Below are positions 27,566 through 39,707 of a DNA stretch of 64,000 bases, in pieces. The stretch covers positions 11,103,096 to 11,167,095 of the forward strand of contig CM065298.1 in NCBI GenBank assembly GCA_032871835.1. Reading direction: 5' to 3'. Position numbers and translations under genes: made by a program. This stretch comes from Dipteronia dyeriana (lineage: Eukaryota; Streptophyta; Magnoliopsida; Sapindales; Sapindaceae). The notes beneath the pieces are model-generated. The model made no database searches and had not been told where the DNA came from. It saw only the letters and a list, made by a program, of their open reading frames with translations. Every line of letters begins with the position of its first letter. Position 1 is the stretch's first letter.

Positions 27566-27846
27566 ACCAAGACACAAAGGTATAAAAGGACACAAAAACA
27601 TGGAACTGGCAGTCCTAAACAGCCCAAAAGCCCACCAAGCAAACGACAAACAAACCAAAGGGAGACAAAAGTCCAAGACTGCCACAAGAACCCAGTAAGC
27701 CCAAACAAAAACAAACGAAGATGGAACCCAAAGTCTAAAGCCCAAATAATGGCCCAAAACCTATACAAACAACGACAAAAGACATCAGATCACTTCTCCT
27801 TCGCCTTTTTCGGTCTTAAACTCTTCACTCTCCGCATCGCTTTAGC
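27566..27846 (-). repeat. Retroelement-tail-like repeat, copy 2
   Basis: Second copy of the repeat at 10345-10625, same orientation, with both ends at about the same place. A shared TTATAAAAAATCTCCTAAA word follows each copy after a diverged spacer (10690 and 27909). Confidence 0.55.
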
Positions 27847-28024
27847 AATGCAATCCTCACTTCCTTAAATCAAAACCCAAAGTTGAACCACCAAAAAAAA
27901 AAAAATCAGTTATAAAAAATCTCCTAAAAGTATAAAAGAAAAAAATAAATAAAAGAATCATCTAAATATAAACTAACAAGAAACCAGAAATATTAACAAC
28001 AAATACAATTTGATCAGATCTTTG

Positions 28025-30645
28025 CTAATACAAATGTTGACTGGCTATGACTGTTTCTTGTTGTTGCACAACCAAAACTGAGCATCTACCAGCATAATCT
28101 ATGGACGCAAGCAAATCTCCCAGCACACCAAGTTCCGGGAATTCACTCCACTCTTTGAGCCCCGTCGTCTGCTGAGACTCCACATTGTTTCTCCTCCCAA
28201 CAATAATCAAATCAAAATCATTCACCATCGAGTGAATCGTCATGGCTGTTTCAGGTCCATCAGCAACCTCCTTCTCAATATAATTTATGTACCCATTAGT
28301 CTTCACTTCTCTCAACACTATCGAATCGCGCATCCGATCCCAATCCTCACAGGTCCCCGCTTGGCTGTTGTCTCCGTCTCGCAAATGAGCCACAGTTAGT
28401 ACAATCATAGAATCCTGAGCCATTCGCTTTGCGAATGTCAATGCCTCCCTGTCATCGCTGCCCCCCAAGAATATCATCGCCACCCTGTAGGAGGGCTGGT
28501 CCAAGGACTCGTCTACATTCATTGGTCGCCTCATATTGCCACGATCGATCAAGATTCCGATAGAGCAAGGAGCTTTTTCCAAAACTCTAGAGTTTAGGGT
28601 TCTTATCAAGTCATCGTCAGATTCCACGCTCCCATCTATGTACCATTTGCGATGAAATGGGAGGATTATGAGAGATGCGAGCTTGTCCAAAGCGAGAGTG
28701 CAGATATCATCATGCATGATGCTTGGCGGAGACACAGCGGTGAATGTGTTGACGGATACAGCTCCCCAATTGTTGCCTGTAAATTTATTGAAAGCGACAA
28801 TGACATTTTCGGAGTAGCAATCGCTGGAGTTGTTTGTTCCGAGTCTCTTCTGGTGGGAGATGAAGATCGGAGTTGCGAGGCCGCTGAGCTTGATGAGATG
28901 GAGAACGCTGACAGTCATGGTGCTGTCTTTGGTTGGACAAGCAGCTTCCAAGAGGTTGATGACTGAATTGACATTGTCCGGGACATGAATCACAGCGACT
29001 ATTGGAAGATCCGCGTTGCTCTTCAAATCCATTAGGTTCCTTCTGTTGTAGCCTGCGTATTTTCCAGAGGGATCATAGAGACGTTTCACCATAAGAGGAA
29101 CAAAGTTCGCCACACAAATGATCAAAATGAACATGAAAGTGAAATGTCCCGCCTCTATAACCTGCATGTCCGAATGTGTATTACTAAACGGAAATTAAAT
29201 ACGAAGACATTGATTTGTTAGAGAGAATTAGAGAAGGAATAAGTACCCCGGAATCACTAAGGAAAGCGAAAATACCAATGTCGACAATGCCTTTAGAACT
29301 CATTATAAGAGCAAGTGCCACAGCGTCTCTTTTAGGCATTTTGTTGTACAATGGTGGAATTAAACAAACCAAGAATTTCACAACCAGAGCTACAATGGCA
29401 ACCAATGCATTAACCCATGTCATTTTGTTACTGAAATCGATTGAAAGAGTAGTCAAACGCAAAGCACAGCTGGTTACGAACAGTGGGACGAACAAGCTGC
29501 GGACCATGCCCTCGAATTTCTCCACTAGAGCGGACCCCAAAGGCGGTCCATGTGGGACTGCCAAGCCGAGAATATAAGGCGCCAAGAGCAGGAACTGATC
29601 AAACCATCTTGTTACAGAAAGACAACCCATAAGCAAAAACATGATCGCGTAAATGCAAGACTGGTACACCGGCTTGCCCTCCGGTGTGTACTTGACCACC
29701 ATCAACATGGCAGGCCGGAGCACGAACGTCACAACTACAAGGAAGGAAATAACGCTAGCAAGATCCCCCAAAGCTACAGTGTGATTCACAACTTGAGTCC
29801 ATACTCGAAGAATATTCCCCGCGATCATGAGGAAAATTGAGAAATGATCGCCGATGATTGCTGACGAGAGGCCTATTCTTCCTAGTTCCGAATTCAGGAT
29901 CTTCAATTCGCTGAGAAGAACTGTGATCACCGGAAAAGAAGTCAAGGCATAACAAGGCGTGAGAAAGAGAGTTTTCAGCTTAGGGTCTACGTCCTGGTTC
30001 TTCTTGTCTTCATCGTTGAAATTGCTGAGGATTATTGGGAGAATTGAGAGAAGGGGTGCAATCACAGGTAGAACTCCAATGTAGAAGGATCTCTTGTTGA
30101 CTCTGGTTATCATGCTTGGATCCATTTTCACACCAGTTAGGAACAGAAAGAAAGCGTAGCCGAAAATCCCAATTGTACCAAGAACCTGTATGCCTTCATC
30201 GGTCCACGATATTGCTTGAGACAATAACAATCCAGCCTATAGTGCAATCATATCAAGATAACGTATATACGTTTAATTTTAACACCATAAACCTATCTGA
30301 GATTTGCGTACGCACACACGTATATGTTTAATGTCAAGTTTCTAGTTATGATATGCAGATTCATATGCATATACATATATTATATATATAAAAAAAAAAA
30401 CCCTTATTAAAATTAAATTACAAAAGAGAATGAGAACATACAATAAGCTGTGAAGTGAAAATTGGGAGCCCGAAGCGCATGAGAAACCAATGAACGATTT
30501 GAGTTACCGCGAAGATCAAAGCTATCTGCATCTCAAGTCTTGGTAAGGAGAATTTTTGGTACCAATCGTAACTAAGTCCCCCGACCCCAGGAGAGTGTAT
30601 CCTGGGAGGCAGGGTAATACAAATCTGAGTTGAATTGAGAACCAT
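28025..30645 (-). CDS. Cation/H+ antiporter, CHX family (gene 1)
   Basis: Joining exons 30645-30442, 30236-29247 and 29161-28025 gives 776 aa, normal for plant CHX proteins. The introns (205 and 85 bp) have GT-AG ends and phase 0. Residues about 35-420 form the CPA2 Na+/H+ exchanger membrane domain (FLFLTGVKMDPSMI, TSFPVITVLLSELKILNSEL). The rest is the hydrophilic CHX tail, including FLGGSDDREALTFAKRMA and ELGVLGDLLAS. The ion-binding helix reads GD (197-198) where many CHX proteins have ND, keeping the Asp. Next to gene 2 the loop after LLLS is about 14 residues shorter. CHX proteins exchange K+ or Na+ for H+ at plasma or endosomal membranes; the substrate here is unknown. Gene 1 diverges from gene 2, 5 kb away. 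No lesion is seen. Confidence 0.9.
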
Positions 30646-31323
30646 TTTTACTGTCTTTTCTCTCTTCTAGAGAGAGAGACACATACAAACAAAAAGAAAG
30701 GGAGAGAGGGTAATATTAATTTTCTTGGAATTAATGGAAGAAAAGAGTGCTTATGTATATGTAAGTAGAAGATGATGATGATGATGAGCAGTGAACGCCA
30801 GCTTGGAGTGGAGAGCTGGCCGGCTAACAGTTTTCACAGCTTTTTCTTATGGTTAATTTGTACGTGTATCAATTGGTGGGGTTATAATTTCTAACAAGTT
30901 TTTGCTTTTTTGGGCCTATAATATGGACATGACACAGAACTACTGTAACTGATTGTGAGTAATTTTTTTTTTTTTTTTTATGAGATGGATTCTGTTGATC
31001 ACTACTTGGATTATGCTGTTAATGATGGTCTCTTTCATGTGACCATTGATATAAGAAAACCAAAATTCGATCGGTTGTAAACCGTAAACTATATATGCAT
31101 GGTCTGGCATTTACAGTTGGTATTGGTTATTAATTATTAATTAATTACTTGATCAGCTTTTGGGGTACGAGTCAGGTGTAAATACGATTTTAGATATTTC
31201 AAAATTAATATATATATCTTTGTTTTAGCATTTCGACTGTTCTTTTCATCTGTTAAAAATATAATTATAGGTATTTCCTATAATATAAACTAAATATTGA
31301 GGAAGGTCATTTTCTATTATTAC
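30646..31323. other. 5' flank of CHX gene 1
   Basis: Contains a GA-rich probable leader near 30655-30715, a GATGATGATG run at 30770-30786 and a long T-run at 30964-30980. No clear TATA box in the expected orientation and no gene. Confidence 0.5.
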
Positions 31324-31911
31324 TAGGGATGGCAATTTGACATGTACATGCGGGTATCCGTTCGAACCTGATCCTGTAGGGTCGGATGTGGATGGTGAAT
31401 TTATGATCCGCGGACCTGTAAACCCGTTTAATAAAAAATCCAGTGGGTTCGCGGACGGGTGCGGGTTGGAAAAATGAACCCGCGGGTTAGACCCGTAAAC
31501 CCGTATAAATAAAACACTAGTATATAAACATACATAGACATTTGAACTATTTTTGGTCGTTTTATTTTTATAGCTATTATTGTTTTGTAATGTATCAAGT
31601 GAGGAATTAGAAATGGAAATTTAATTCAATTAAGTATCCAATAGGTGATTACATGTGGAAATTTATAAATAACAAATCGCGGGTTCGTTGGTTGCGGGTT
31701 TATGGGTATCCCGTGGGTGAATTATCCACCCATTAACCAACATTGTTTCGCGGGTGAGGATATGGGTACAGCCATAATCCGCGGGTTTAAACCCGCCCGC
31801 GAACCCGCTTACCTACGCGGGTTCGAGGACGGACGTGGGTGAGAAAAAAATTTACGGATGAGGGTTTGGATTTTACAAAACCCACCCGAACCCGACCCAC
31901 TGTAATCTCTG
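31324..31911. mobile_element. hAT-type non-autonomous element (588 bp)
   Basis: Flanked by a perfect 8-bp duplication ATTATTAC (31316-31323 and 31912-31919), the size made by hAT transposases. The left end is TAGGGATGGCA and the right end is the complement of CAGAGATTACA, an imperfect hAT-like terminal repeat. The interior is rich in GCGGGTT/AACCCGC words and has no ORF. Confidence 0.85.
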
Positions 31912-31919
31912 ATTATTAC

Positions 31920-33834
31920 CACTTGCCATTTAGACTGTAAGCAAAATGGCCTAACGGAACCCGTTTTTCAATAGTAAGATTCCACATAGACAAGTCAATC
32001 ACAGTGATATTCATGGATTTTTTTCTGTTCTTTTCTTTTCTTTACTTTTCTCTTGCATTGATTATGCATGCAATAGATTTTCTCTTTCTCTCTCAAGCTT
32101 TGAAATACTCTTTTAGAATTTGTTTATTTGACTTGTTCTACGTTTCTGTAAAGGAATGCAAAAAAAAAAAAAAAAATTAGGGTTTGTTTATCTAGTTGGG
32201 TGTATTATATCGGCTTTGAGCATAAACCAACCAAAATAGAGAAGAAAACATTCCTATTAAGGAAAAACTCAAAGGAAGAGGATATAGAGCATCGATATTT
32301 AAGATATTGAATTAGAGCTAGATTTAGAGGTGAAATAATTAAGTTGAGTGCCAAGTAAACTTAATAACAATACAATTGAATAAACATGTTAGGATCATCT
32401 CCTATCTTATTACACACTTGCTAATTGAATAGCAATTTAGTAATTAAGGACTCATTTTTAAATTGGATGAGATGGCTGTGTTTTGCAACTAAATTAAAAA
32501 TATGTTGAAAATAACATTACATTGTCCAAAATTTTGGTCCAAATGAAGTGTTAAATTGATTTATAGATTATAATAATATAATATGCTGATGATGAGGTTG
32601 TTAGAAATCAATTTGTCACATTAATTGAATAATGAATTTTAAGAATATATGATTTTTGATTCGATAATGTCACCTCATGTCATACACAACAGTACAATAA
32701 CAAATTAAATCTTTAAATATCACATCCATAAAGGTCAAGTACAGTTGCTTCTACATCCAAATGTATAATATTTTATTTAGCTGGTCCAAAGAAAACAATG
32801 CACTAATGAAGTTACATATGAATTACAACTTTTACAATTGGAGAGAGGGCTGTTCACACAAATCGGAAGAAAATTCTCTATACGTACTTTTAAAATACGT
32901 ATGATCGGACTCGAACCCTTAACCACTAAATGTGGAAGGACGGTACACAATCATCTCTAATAAGAGGTGATAAAGACAGATTCTGAATCCCATTATAAGT
33001 ATTTTACAAGATAGTTTTTTTCTCAGGTATTATAAGATAAATTTCTAAACCGTAATCTCTTGATCTAACGGTTCAATATCAAAATTTATTGTGAGGCCTC
33101 TTGAAATACTTCATAAGAAAATTACCTTACTCCTAATTTCATACTAAATATAAAAAAGGGGATTTATATATAAATATTATATCCATTTAAATGCATATTC
33201 CACAAGATCCCTTCTTATTAAAATCACAGAATTCAATAATTTGATTTTAAAAAAAAATGTAATTAATCATTATAAATAAATTTACTAAACTGAGAAATCA
33301 TTTGTGCCTGATTAATGTGTACTCTTCCATGTATTACTATTTACTAGACAGATTGTATTGATCTACTAGGTTATAAACCTTAGCTAATTATAAATTTCCC
33401 ATTATCAAACACCAACCGGCCTATCATATATATTACCTCTACATTTAAATATATCGACGTCATTAGAAAACACACCAACTCAAAGTATATACATGTTACA
33501 TGGCATGCTATTAAATAATTAGTGGAAATGGTGAGATATGTCACCTTTTTTTATGTGTGTTGCAGTGGTGTCACCGTTTTAATAACTTAAGTTTATAAGA
33601 CATCTATTATGGTGAACTATCCAAATTGCCCTTAAATAATCTATTTTTTAATCTCATTGTGTTTCCATCTACACTTTGAAAACGATAACTCTTTATCTCT
33701 CCAAAAAACTTGTCTTTCTCCATATTCTGCAGAAAAAGATAACTTATATTTGTGATCTTTATTTATATATTTTTACATATTTCTGTGTGGTTTAACAATG
33801 TATCCATTCGTTATGATTTGTTGCCTAGTCTTTG
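31920..33834. other. Gene-free AT-rich stretch
   Basis: No coding match. On the minus strand near 32903-32918, GGGTTCGAGTCCGA is a good tRNA-type B box, possibly a SINE remnant without a clear A box. A-runs at 32160-32175 and scattered TA tracts are the only other features. Confidence 0.4.
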
Positions 33835-34665
33835 TATGAACATGTATGAACATTTTATTTTTCAAAGGATCGAACATTTTATTTTTTAAAGGATCGAACA
33901 TTTATTTTTGAAAATAATGTTTAGTTAAATCGAGCATATTTGTAGCCAAATCGAGACTTTTTTTAATATGATCGAGCTTATTTTTAAAAGAATCGAGTAT
34001 ACTTTTGAAAGAATTGAAAGAATCGAGCATTTGTTAAAGGATCAAGAAATTTTCAAATGATCGAGAATTTTTTTTAAAGGATTGAGATTTTTTTTCAAAG
34101 GATCGAGATTTTTTTCAAATGATCGAATCGAGAATATTTTTCAAATGATAGAGATTTTTTTTCAAATGATCGAGAATATTTTTTAAAGGATAGAGAATTT
34201 TTGTCAAATGATCCAGAAGATTTTTCAAAGGATCGAGAATTTTTTCAAATTATCGAAATTTTTTGTCAAATGATCGAGAAGATTTTTTAAAAGATTGAGA
34301 TTTTTTTTCAAAGGATCGAGAATATTTTTTAAAGGATCGATATTTTATGTCAAATGATCAAGAAGATTTTTCAAATGATCGAGATATTTTTCAAATGATC
34401 GAGAATATTTTTCAAATGATCGAGAATTGTTTTTAAAGGATCGAGATTTTTTATCAAATGATCGAGAATTTTTTTTAAAGGATCGAGATTTTTTTCAAAG
34501 GATCGAGATTTTTTTCAAAGGATCGAGATTTTTTTTCAAAGGATCGAGAATTTTTTTTAGAAAATTAGGTTTAGTTAAATTGAGTATATTTGTAGCGAAT
34601 TCGAGCATATATTAGAAAGAATTGAGGATTTTTTTTCAAAGGATCGAGAATATTTTTTTTGAAGT
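33835..34665. repeat. GATCGAGA minisatellite
   Basis: About 30 imperfect tandem units of 20-27 bp built on TCAAATGATCGAGAATTTTT, alternating T-runs with the invariant core ATCGAG. Frames crossing it (for example 62 aa at 34427) are repeat artefacts. Direct units without uniform spacers, and the variable period, rule out a CRISPR array. Confidence 0.85.
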
Positions 34666-35698
34666 ACTGACCAAAAAAAAAGATCCGAGGGCGCTTCCCC
34701 TTGCACCCCGTGAGCTGACCGGGCAGCTCGACCACAGCGAGCTCGGTGAGGAGCTCGACCCGCGAATGCGTCTGCATAGTGCCTGAGTTTCAACGAAACT
34801 CTATCTCTATTTCCTAATTCTCACTGTAATAAAAATGAATGAAAGATTCTGATGGAACAACTATTGGAGGCATTTTTGTTCGTTCACTGTAATTGGTATC
34901 TTTTAAACATAAGTTATTAAAGCAGTGACAGTGTTGAAACGTCACCTCCAAAAAGTGATATTTATTTTTTGAGCCCTAAATATTAATCGGTGGACATGAA
35001 TATTTTTCTCTTCAACCTCATCTCGACATTCAATCTAGAATAGTACGTGTCAAACCCTAAAATAACCTGCCATATATAGTTGGAGCTTGGAAGTAACTGA
35101 GTAACAGACAATAGTTTTGTGAGCTAGCAAGGTGTACCAAAAATAAACAAGAATCAAATCAACTAATTAATAACAATTTTCGGTTAGCAGGTTTCCTTAT
35201 CTTCCACAATAAACCATTAATTTTGAGCTTGAAAAACTGAAATAGTGTGATCAGTGTATAGTTAATTTGCTTGTTTGGCAGGAAATTTTGCCTGCAAAAC
35301 CTACCAACAACTTTATTAATGTCAGTAATTTTTTTGTTCCTTTTTTTTTTTGGTTGTTGTCTATTGTTGTACACTTTGAGTACGGTGGCCATTATAAACT
35401 AAATAAAACAAAACAAATACGAAAACAAAACTAAACAAAAAAAAAACTGTAAGACAGCTCTTAATTCCGATTAAATTTTACAATCCATTGCTTCCATTCT
35501 CAATGTTCATCATTTACTTCTTTTTTTGTATCCTTCTCTCAAATATCGCACTCTGTTGATTTGTGGGTACCAGTTAACTTAGCTGGAGATGTATCATCGC
35601 TTAATTCATATTTAAAAAATAGTCTTTTTCTTGATTGCTGTCTATCTATTCTTTTTTTTTTCTTTTTTTTTTTGTGTTTCGGAAAAAAAAAAAACAAT
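34666..35698. other. 5' flank of CHX gene 2
   Basis: 34680-34790 is an isolated GC-rich patch with repeated GAGCTCG words, foreign in composition to its surroundings and probably a transposon fragment. A TATA-like CATATATAG lies at 35072-35080, about 620 bp before the ATG. A pyrimidine-rich run at 35650-35672 precedes the start. No other gene. Confidence 0.4.
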
Positions 35699-37668
35699 AT
35701 GGAATCGTTTAATCCAGCAGACACGCCGCTAATTAACTCTTCATACTATACATGTATTACAATTCCGCCGAAAATAAATTCGAATGGCTTGTTCTCGCAA
35801 TTATATGTTGAACATCATAAACAAGTTGTTAGCCAATCTACATGGCTGGATTATTCAGCTCCAAGATTTCAATTGCTGATATTTTTGATGTTTACGGTCA
35901 CCCAAGCCACTCATTTTGTGCTCAAGCGTCTTGGACTCCCTCATTTCGTCTCCCAAGTTGTTGTAAGTGCTCTATCATGATCATCATCTCAAATTTGCTA
36001 ATTTATTTCTTTCTCTTTCATTTCATGTAATTTTCTTCATTAATTAGTATTTTTGCTTTTTAATTACCATACATGTATGCATGATGTTTTACAGAGATTT
36101 TATTGTCATTAATAACATTTTTAATTGGACGCAATGAGATTGTAAGTTTGAATTTCACCATCCTTCTCTAAATCCTAAATCATAATAGCAAAAAAAAAAA
36201 GTTTTAAATGATTAAAACCTTTTGCCATCTATAAAGCAGATTTTTTATTTCTTATTAGATTGAATAAGTTATATACATATCATTCAAAATATTTTCAAAT
36301 TGAAGTTATCAGTTTAGCATTACCTAAGAGAAAATGCTTTTAAATCGATAAAATACTGATGTTGATCCAATGATATACCTTTCATACTCTAATGAGATTG
36401 ACTGAGTTATATATATATATATATCATTCAAAAAGTTTTTAAATTAAAGAAATAGGGTTGGCATAACGTGAAAGAAAACACTTTATAAAGCGGATTTTTT
36501 GTACTGATTTTGTGGATTTGTGTTAACTAGGCTGGCCTTCTACTATCTCCAGCGATTTCAATACTACCAGAAGCAATTGGAGGATATCTCTTCCACGAAA
36601 AAAGTATAGCATTGCTGGAGACATTTGGGACATTTGGTTTAGCGTTCTTCATGTTCCTGAGTGGTGTTAAAGTTGACATAAAAATGGCGATGAGAGTGGG
36701 AAGACAAGCAATCTACATTGGTGTTCTGTCAATTCTCGTTCCTTTGCTTTTCTCCTTCGCGGCCGTGATGATTCTCTACAAAGAACCCAAAGAACGATAC
36801 TTAACTGCGTACATCGCTAGCCTTTTCTGCATGAGTTCTTTTCCGGTCATCAATTGCGTTCTCAATGACCTGAAAATCCCGAATACGGAGCTGGGAAGAT
36901 TAGGATTCTCATCAGCCGTCATTGCTGATCTGGGGGGCAATCTTGTGATCGTGTGTAGAATCGTCAGCAGAATAGCAAGCGCTCATGCTGATGAAATGTA
37001 TTATGAATTGGGATATCTAGTACTATACGTCCTCGCGGTTGTCTTTGTTTACAGGCCATTATTGAAGCTGATAGTGAGGTTTACACCGGAAGGGGGGCAG
37101 GTAAACATGGTCTTCGTGTATGCAAGTCTGCTGCCTTTCCTGTTTTGTATGGATATACCGTTTCTGTTCCGTGATTTTTCCCTATTTTTGGTGTATGGTC
37201 TGGGGTTGGCGGTGCCGCCAGGGCCACCATTGGGGTCTGCTCTGGTGGACACGTTTGAAGGCATGGTTTCAGGTTTCTTTCTTCCATTGTTTATCACGAC
37301 ATGTTCCATGAGAATAGATGAGATTCAATTAAGGTTTTTCGACCCGGAAATGCAAAAGATTGCATCTATTGCTGTGGCCACTTTGCTTGTCAAATTCACC
37401 GCTTGTCTTCTTCCTTTGCTGCATAAGAGGATACCCAAGAAGGATGCCATGGCAATTGCTGCCATTTCCTGCTCCAAAGGCATTGTTGAGATTTCATCTA
37501 TAGCCATATCTAGTGACCTAAAGGTAGGTGTTTAATACATACATACACGTATATGGGGGATGTAGGGGGATCAAACACGAGATTCAGCACTTGATCGTGA
37601 CTCCGTAATGTTAGAGCCACAATCTCTGAGAGAAATAATATACAGGATTCCACATCTGATCTATAAAT

Positions 37669-37722
<54 letters not shown>

Positions 37723-38959
37723 AAGGATCAAACGTAGGATCATCACGATTCTCTTAAAGAAAAAAAAGTGCAGGATCCTGATATATAATGCATGATATGT
37801 GATCTATAATTAAATTAGTTGTAACACTTTTTGCATTTATTCATTTCAAATGCAGATTCTTTCCCAAGATCATTTCTCTTTGGTGATGTTGATCATCACA
37901 TTAACAGCAGGGATTGTGCCAAATATTGTGAGGAAACTACATGATCCTTCAAGGAAATTTGTAGGCTATCAGAGGAGGAAAATCACAGACTGCAAGACCA
38001 ATTCAGAGCTCCAAATCATTGCATGCATTCATGTGCCCAACAATGTAAACTCTGTCATCAATTTTCTTGGCGTCTCACATCCCACAAGAGAGAACCCAAT
38101 TGCTCTCAGTGTGCTCCATCTTGTCAAGCTTAATGCTGCCCAAGCAAGCCCTATTTTTCTCTCCCATCAAAACGGAACGAAGAACGTCAACGGCTATGGC
38201 TACTCGGAGAATGTCATTCTCTCATTCAAGAAATTCGAAGGGATCAACTGGGGAGCTGTTTCTGTCAATGTTTTCACAGCCATTTCCCCGCCTGATTTTA
38301 TGGATGACGATATCTGCACTCTTGCACTAGACAAGCTCTCCCATTTCATAATCCTCCCGTTCCATCGAACGTGGTACATCGATGGATCGCTTGAATCGGA
38401 AGACCCCGTCATAAGGAACCTAAACCGTAGAGTCTTGGAGAAAGCTCCCTGTTCTGTAGGGATCTTGATTGATCATGGAAACATCAAACGGCCTATGGTC
38501 CGTGCGGATTCCTCCATAAATTCTTCGAGTAAAATCGCTGTGTTGTTCATGGGCGGCAGTGACGACAGGGAAGCGTTGGCTCTATCCATAAGAATGGCAA
38601 AGGACACGAGGGTCGGTCTCACGGTGGTTCATTTCATCGCTGAGAGCGACGATGGCGTGGTGGATTGGGAGGCAATTCTTGATTCTGAGACACTGAGAGA
38701 AGTTAAAAACGGCAATGATTACATTAGCTATGACAGGCATATGGTGAGTAATGGGCCTGAAACTGTGAACATTGTTCATGAAATTGTGAATGATCATTCT
38801 CTGATCATTGTTGGGAGGAATTTCGACAAGGAAATCCCACAGACTTGTGGTCTCAAAGAATGGAGTGAGTTTCCAGAGCTTGGAATTATGGGAGACCTTC
38901 TTGCATCTAAAGATTTGGGTGGAAAATGCTCTGTCATGGTTGTACAACAACAACAATGA
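35699..38959 (+). CDS. Cation/H+ antiporter, CHX family (gene 2)
   Basis: Exons 35699-35962, 36531-37523 and 37856-38959 join at GT-AG sites (acceptors TTAACTAG and AAATGCAG) into 786 aa. The start MESFNPADTPLINSS was chosen as the first ATG in frame after a poly-A stretch; the upstream frame is low complexity. The membrane domain includes FFMFLSGVKVDIKMAM and SSFPVINCVLNDLKIPNTEL. The ion-site motif is AD (220-221) rather than ND. The tail includes FMGGSDDREALALSIRMAKD and ELGIMGDLLASKDLGGKCSV. Intron positions match gene 1, so the two are paralogues facing away from each other. Intron 1 contains an imperfect repeat of about 150 bp, and intron 2 a long TA microsatellite. CHX proteins are often pollen-specific and handle K+/pH in endomembranes; expression here cannot be read. 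Confidence 0.91.
37674..37720. repeat. (TA)n microsatellite in CHX gene 2 intron 2
   Basis: About 23 uninterrupted TA units. Length polymorphism is likely. Confidence 0.9.
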
Positions 38960-39702
38960 CTCCATATAATTCGATAGAGTTTGAAGTTTTGGATTTGATT
39001 TGATTGGATTGGTTTGGATTGATATTTGATCTTTTTTCGTATAAATATTCCATGTAAATTCTTTATTCTTTTTTGATTATTTTTGTGGGATACATAATAT
39101 TAGATCTCATATATATATATATATATATATATGTTAGAATTTTGAGTATGGAATGGGAGGGTTACCCCATTTGTGTAACCCACCTTATGTTAGAGAAAAT
39201 ACATATATATAATACAATAACAAAAGAAAATAAATGTTGTAATAGCATAGCCCAGCTGGTAAATGGATGAGCTCGAGGCTTGGGAAAATGATTCTTAAGT
39301 CCCAAGTGAGCGGTTTGGATACTGCCAATGGTAAAAACTTCTAATTCTATGTGGATATAATGACTCTAAGTAGATAGATAGATACAATAAAAAGAAAAGG
39401 AAATAAATGATTCTAATGTCATATATATTAGCTAAATTTAAATCATGTCATCTAAATTTGGTGCATATCAATTTTTACAATTAGTGTCGCAGGCACCTTT
39501 TATCAATATACTAGTTATTGTAATTATGTATAAAATAATATGGAAGTTTTTCCACATCTCCTCTTAACTTAGGTGGTGTGCACATACCTTTCTACATTAA
39601 TGATTGAAAATTTATCTCTCACCGTATGTATTTATCAAGCATGCATGAGGAGTTTTCTTCTTGTTATTGTCGTATTTAGACATCTAGACTGTTCATATAT
39701 CA
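38960..39702. other. CHX gene 2 downstream region
   Basis: Holds the 3' UTR (GATTTGATTTGATTGG-type repeats near 38993), an (AT)n run at 39106-39131 and a probable tRNA-derived SINE at about 39240-39345. No gene. Confidence 0.5.
39238..39345 (+). repeat. Probable tRNA-derived SINE
   Basis: TAGCCCAGCTGGTAA (39245-39259) resembles a pol III A box. AGCGGTTTGGATACTGCC (about 39307-39324) resembles a B box and lies about 55 bp later. Family not identified. Confidence 0.5.
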
Positions 39703-39707
39703 GATAG

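Noticed and set aside
33835..34665. CRISPR-like array
   Set aside because: Units are degenerate, of variable length and contiguous, with no unique spacers and no cas genes. It is a plant minisatellite.
37049..37309. ORFs antisense to CHX gene 2, and the similar ones over gene 1
   Set aside because: Their sequences are complements of conserved CHX codons; no independent evidence.
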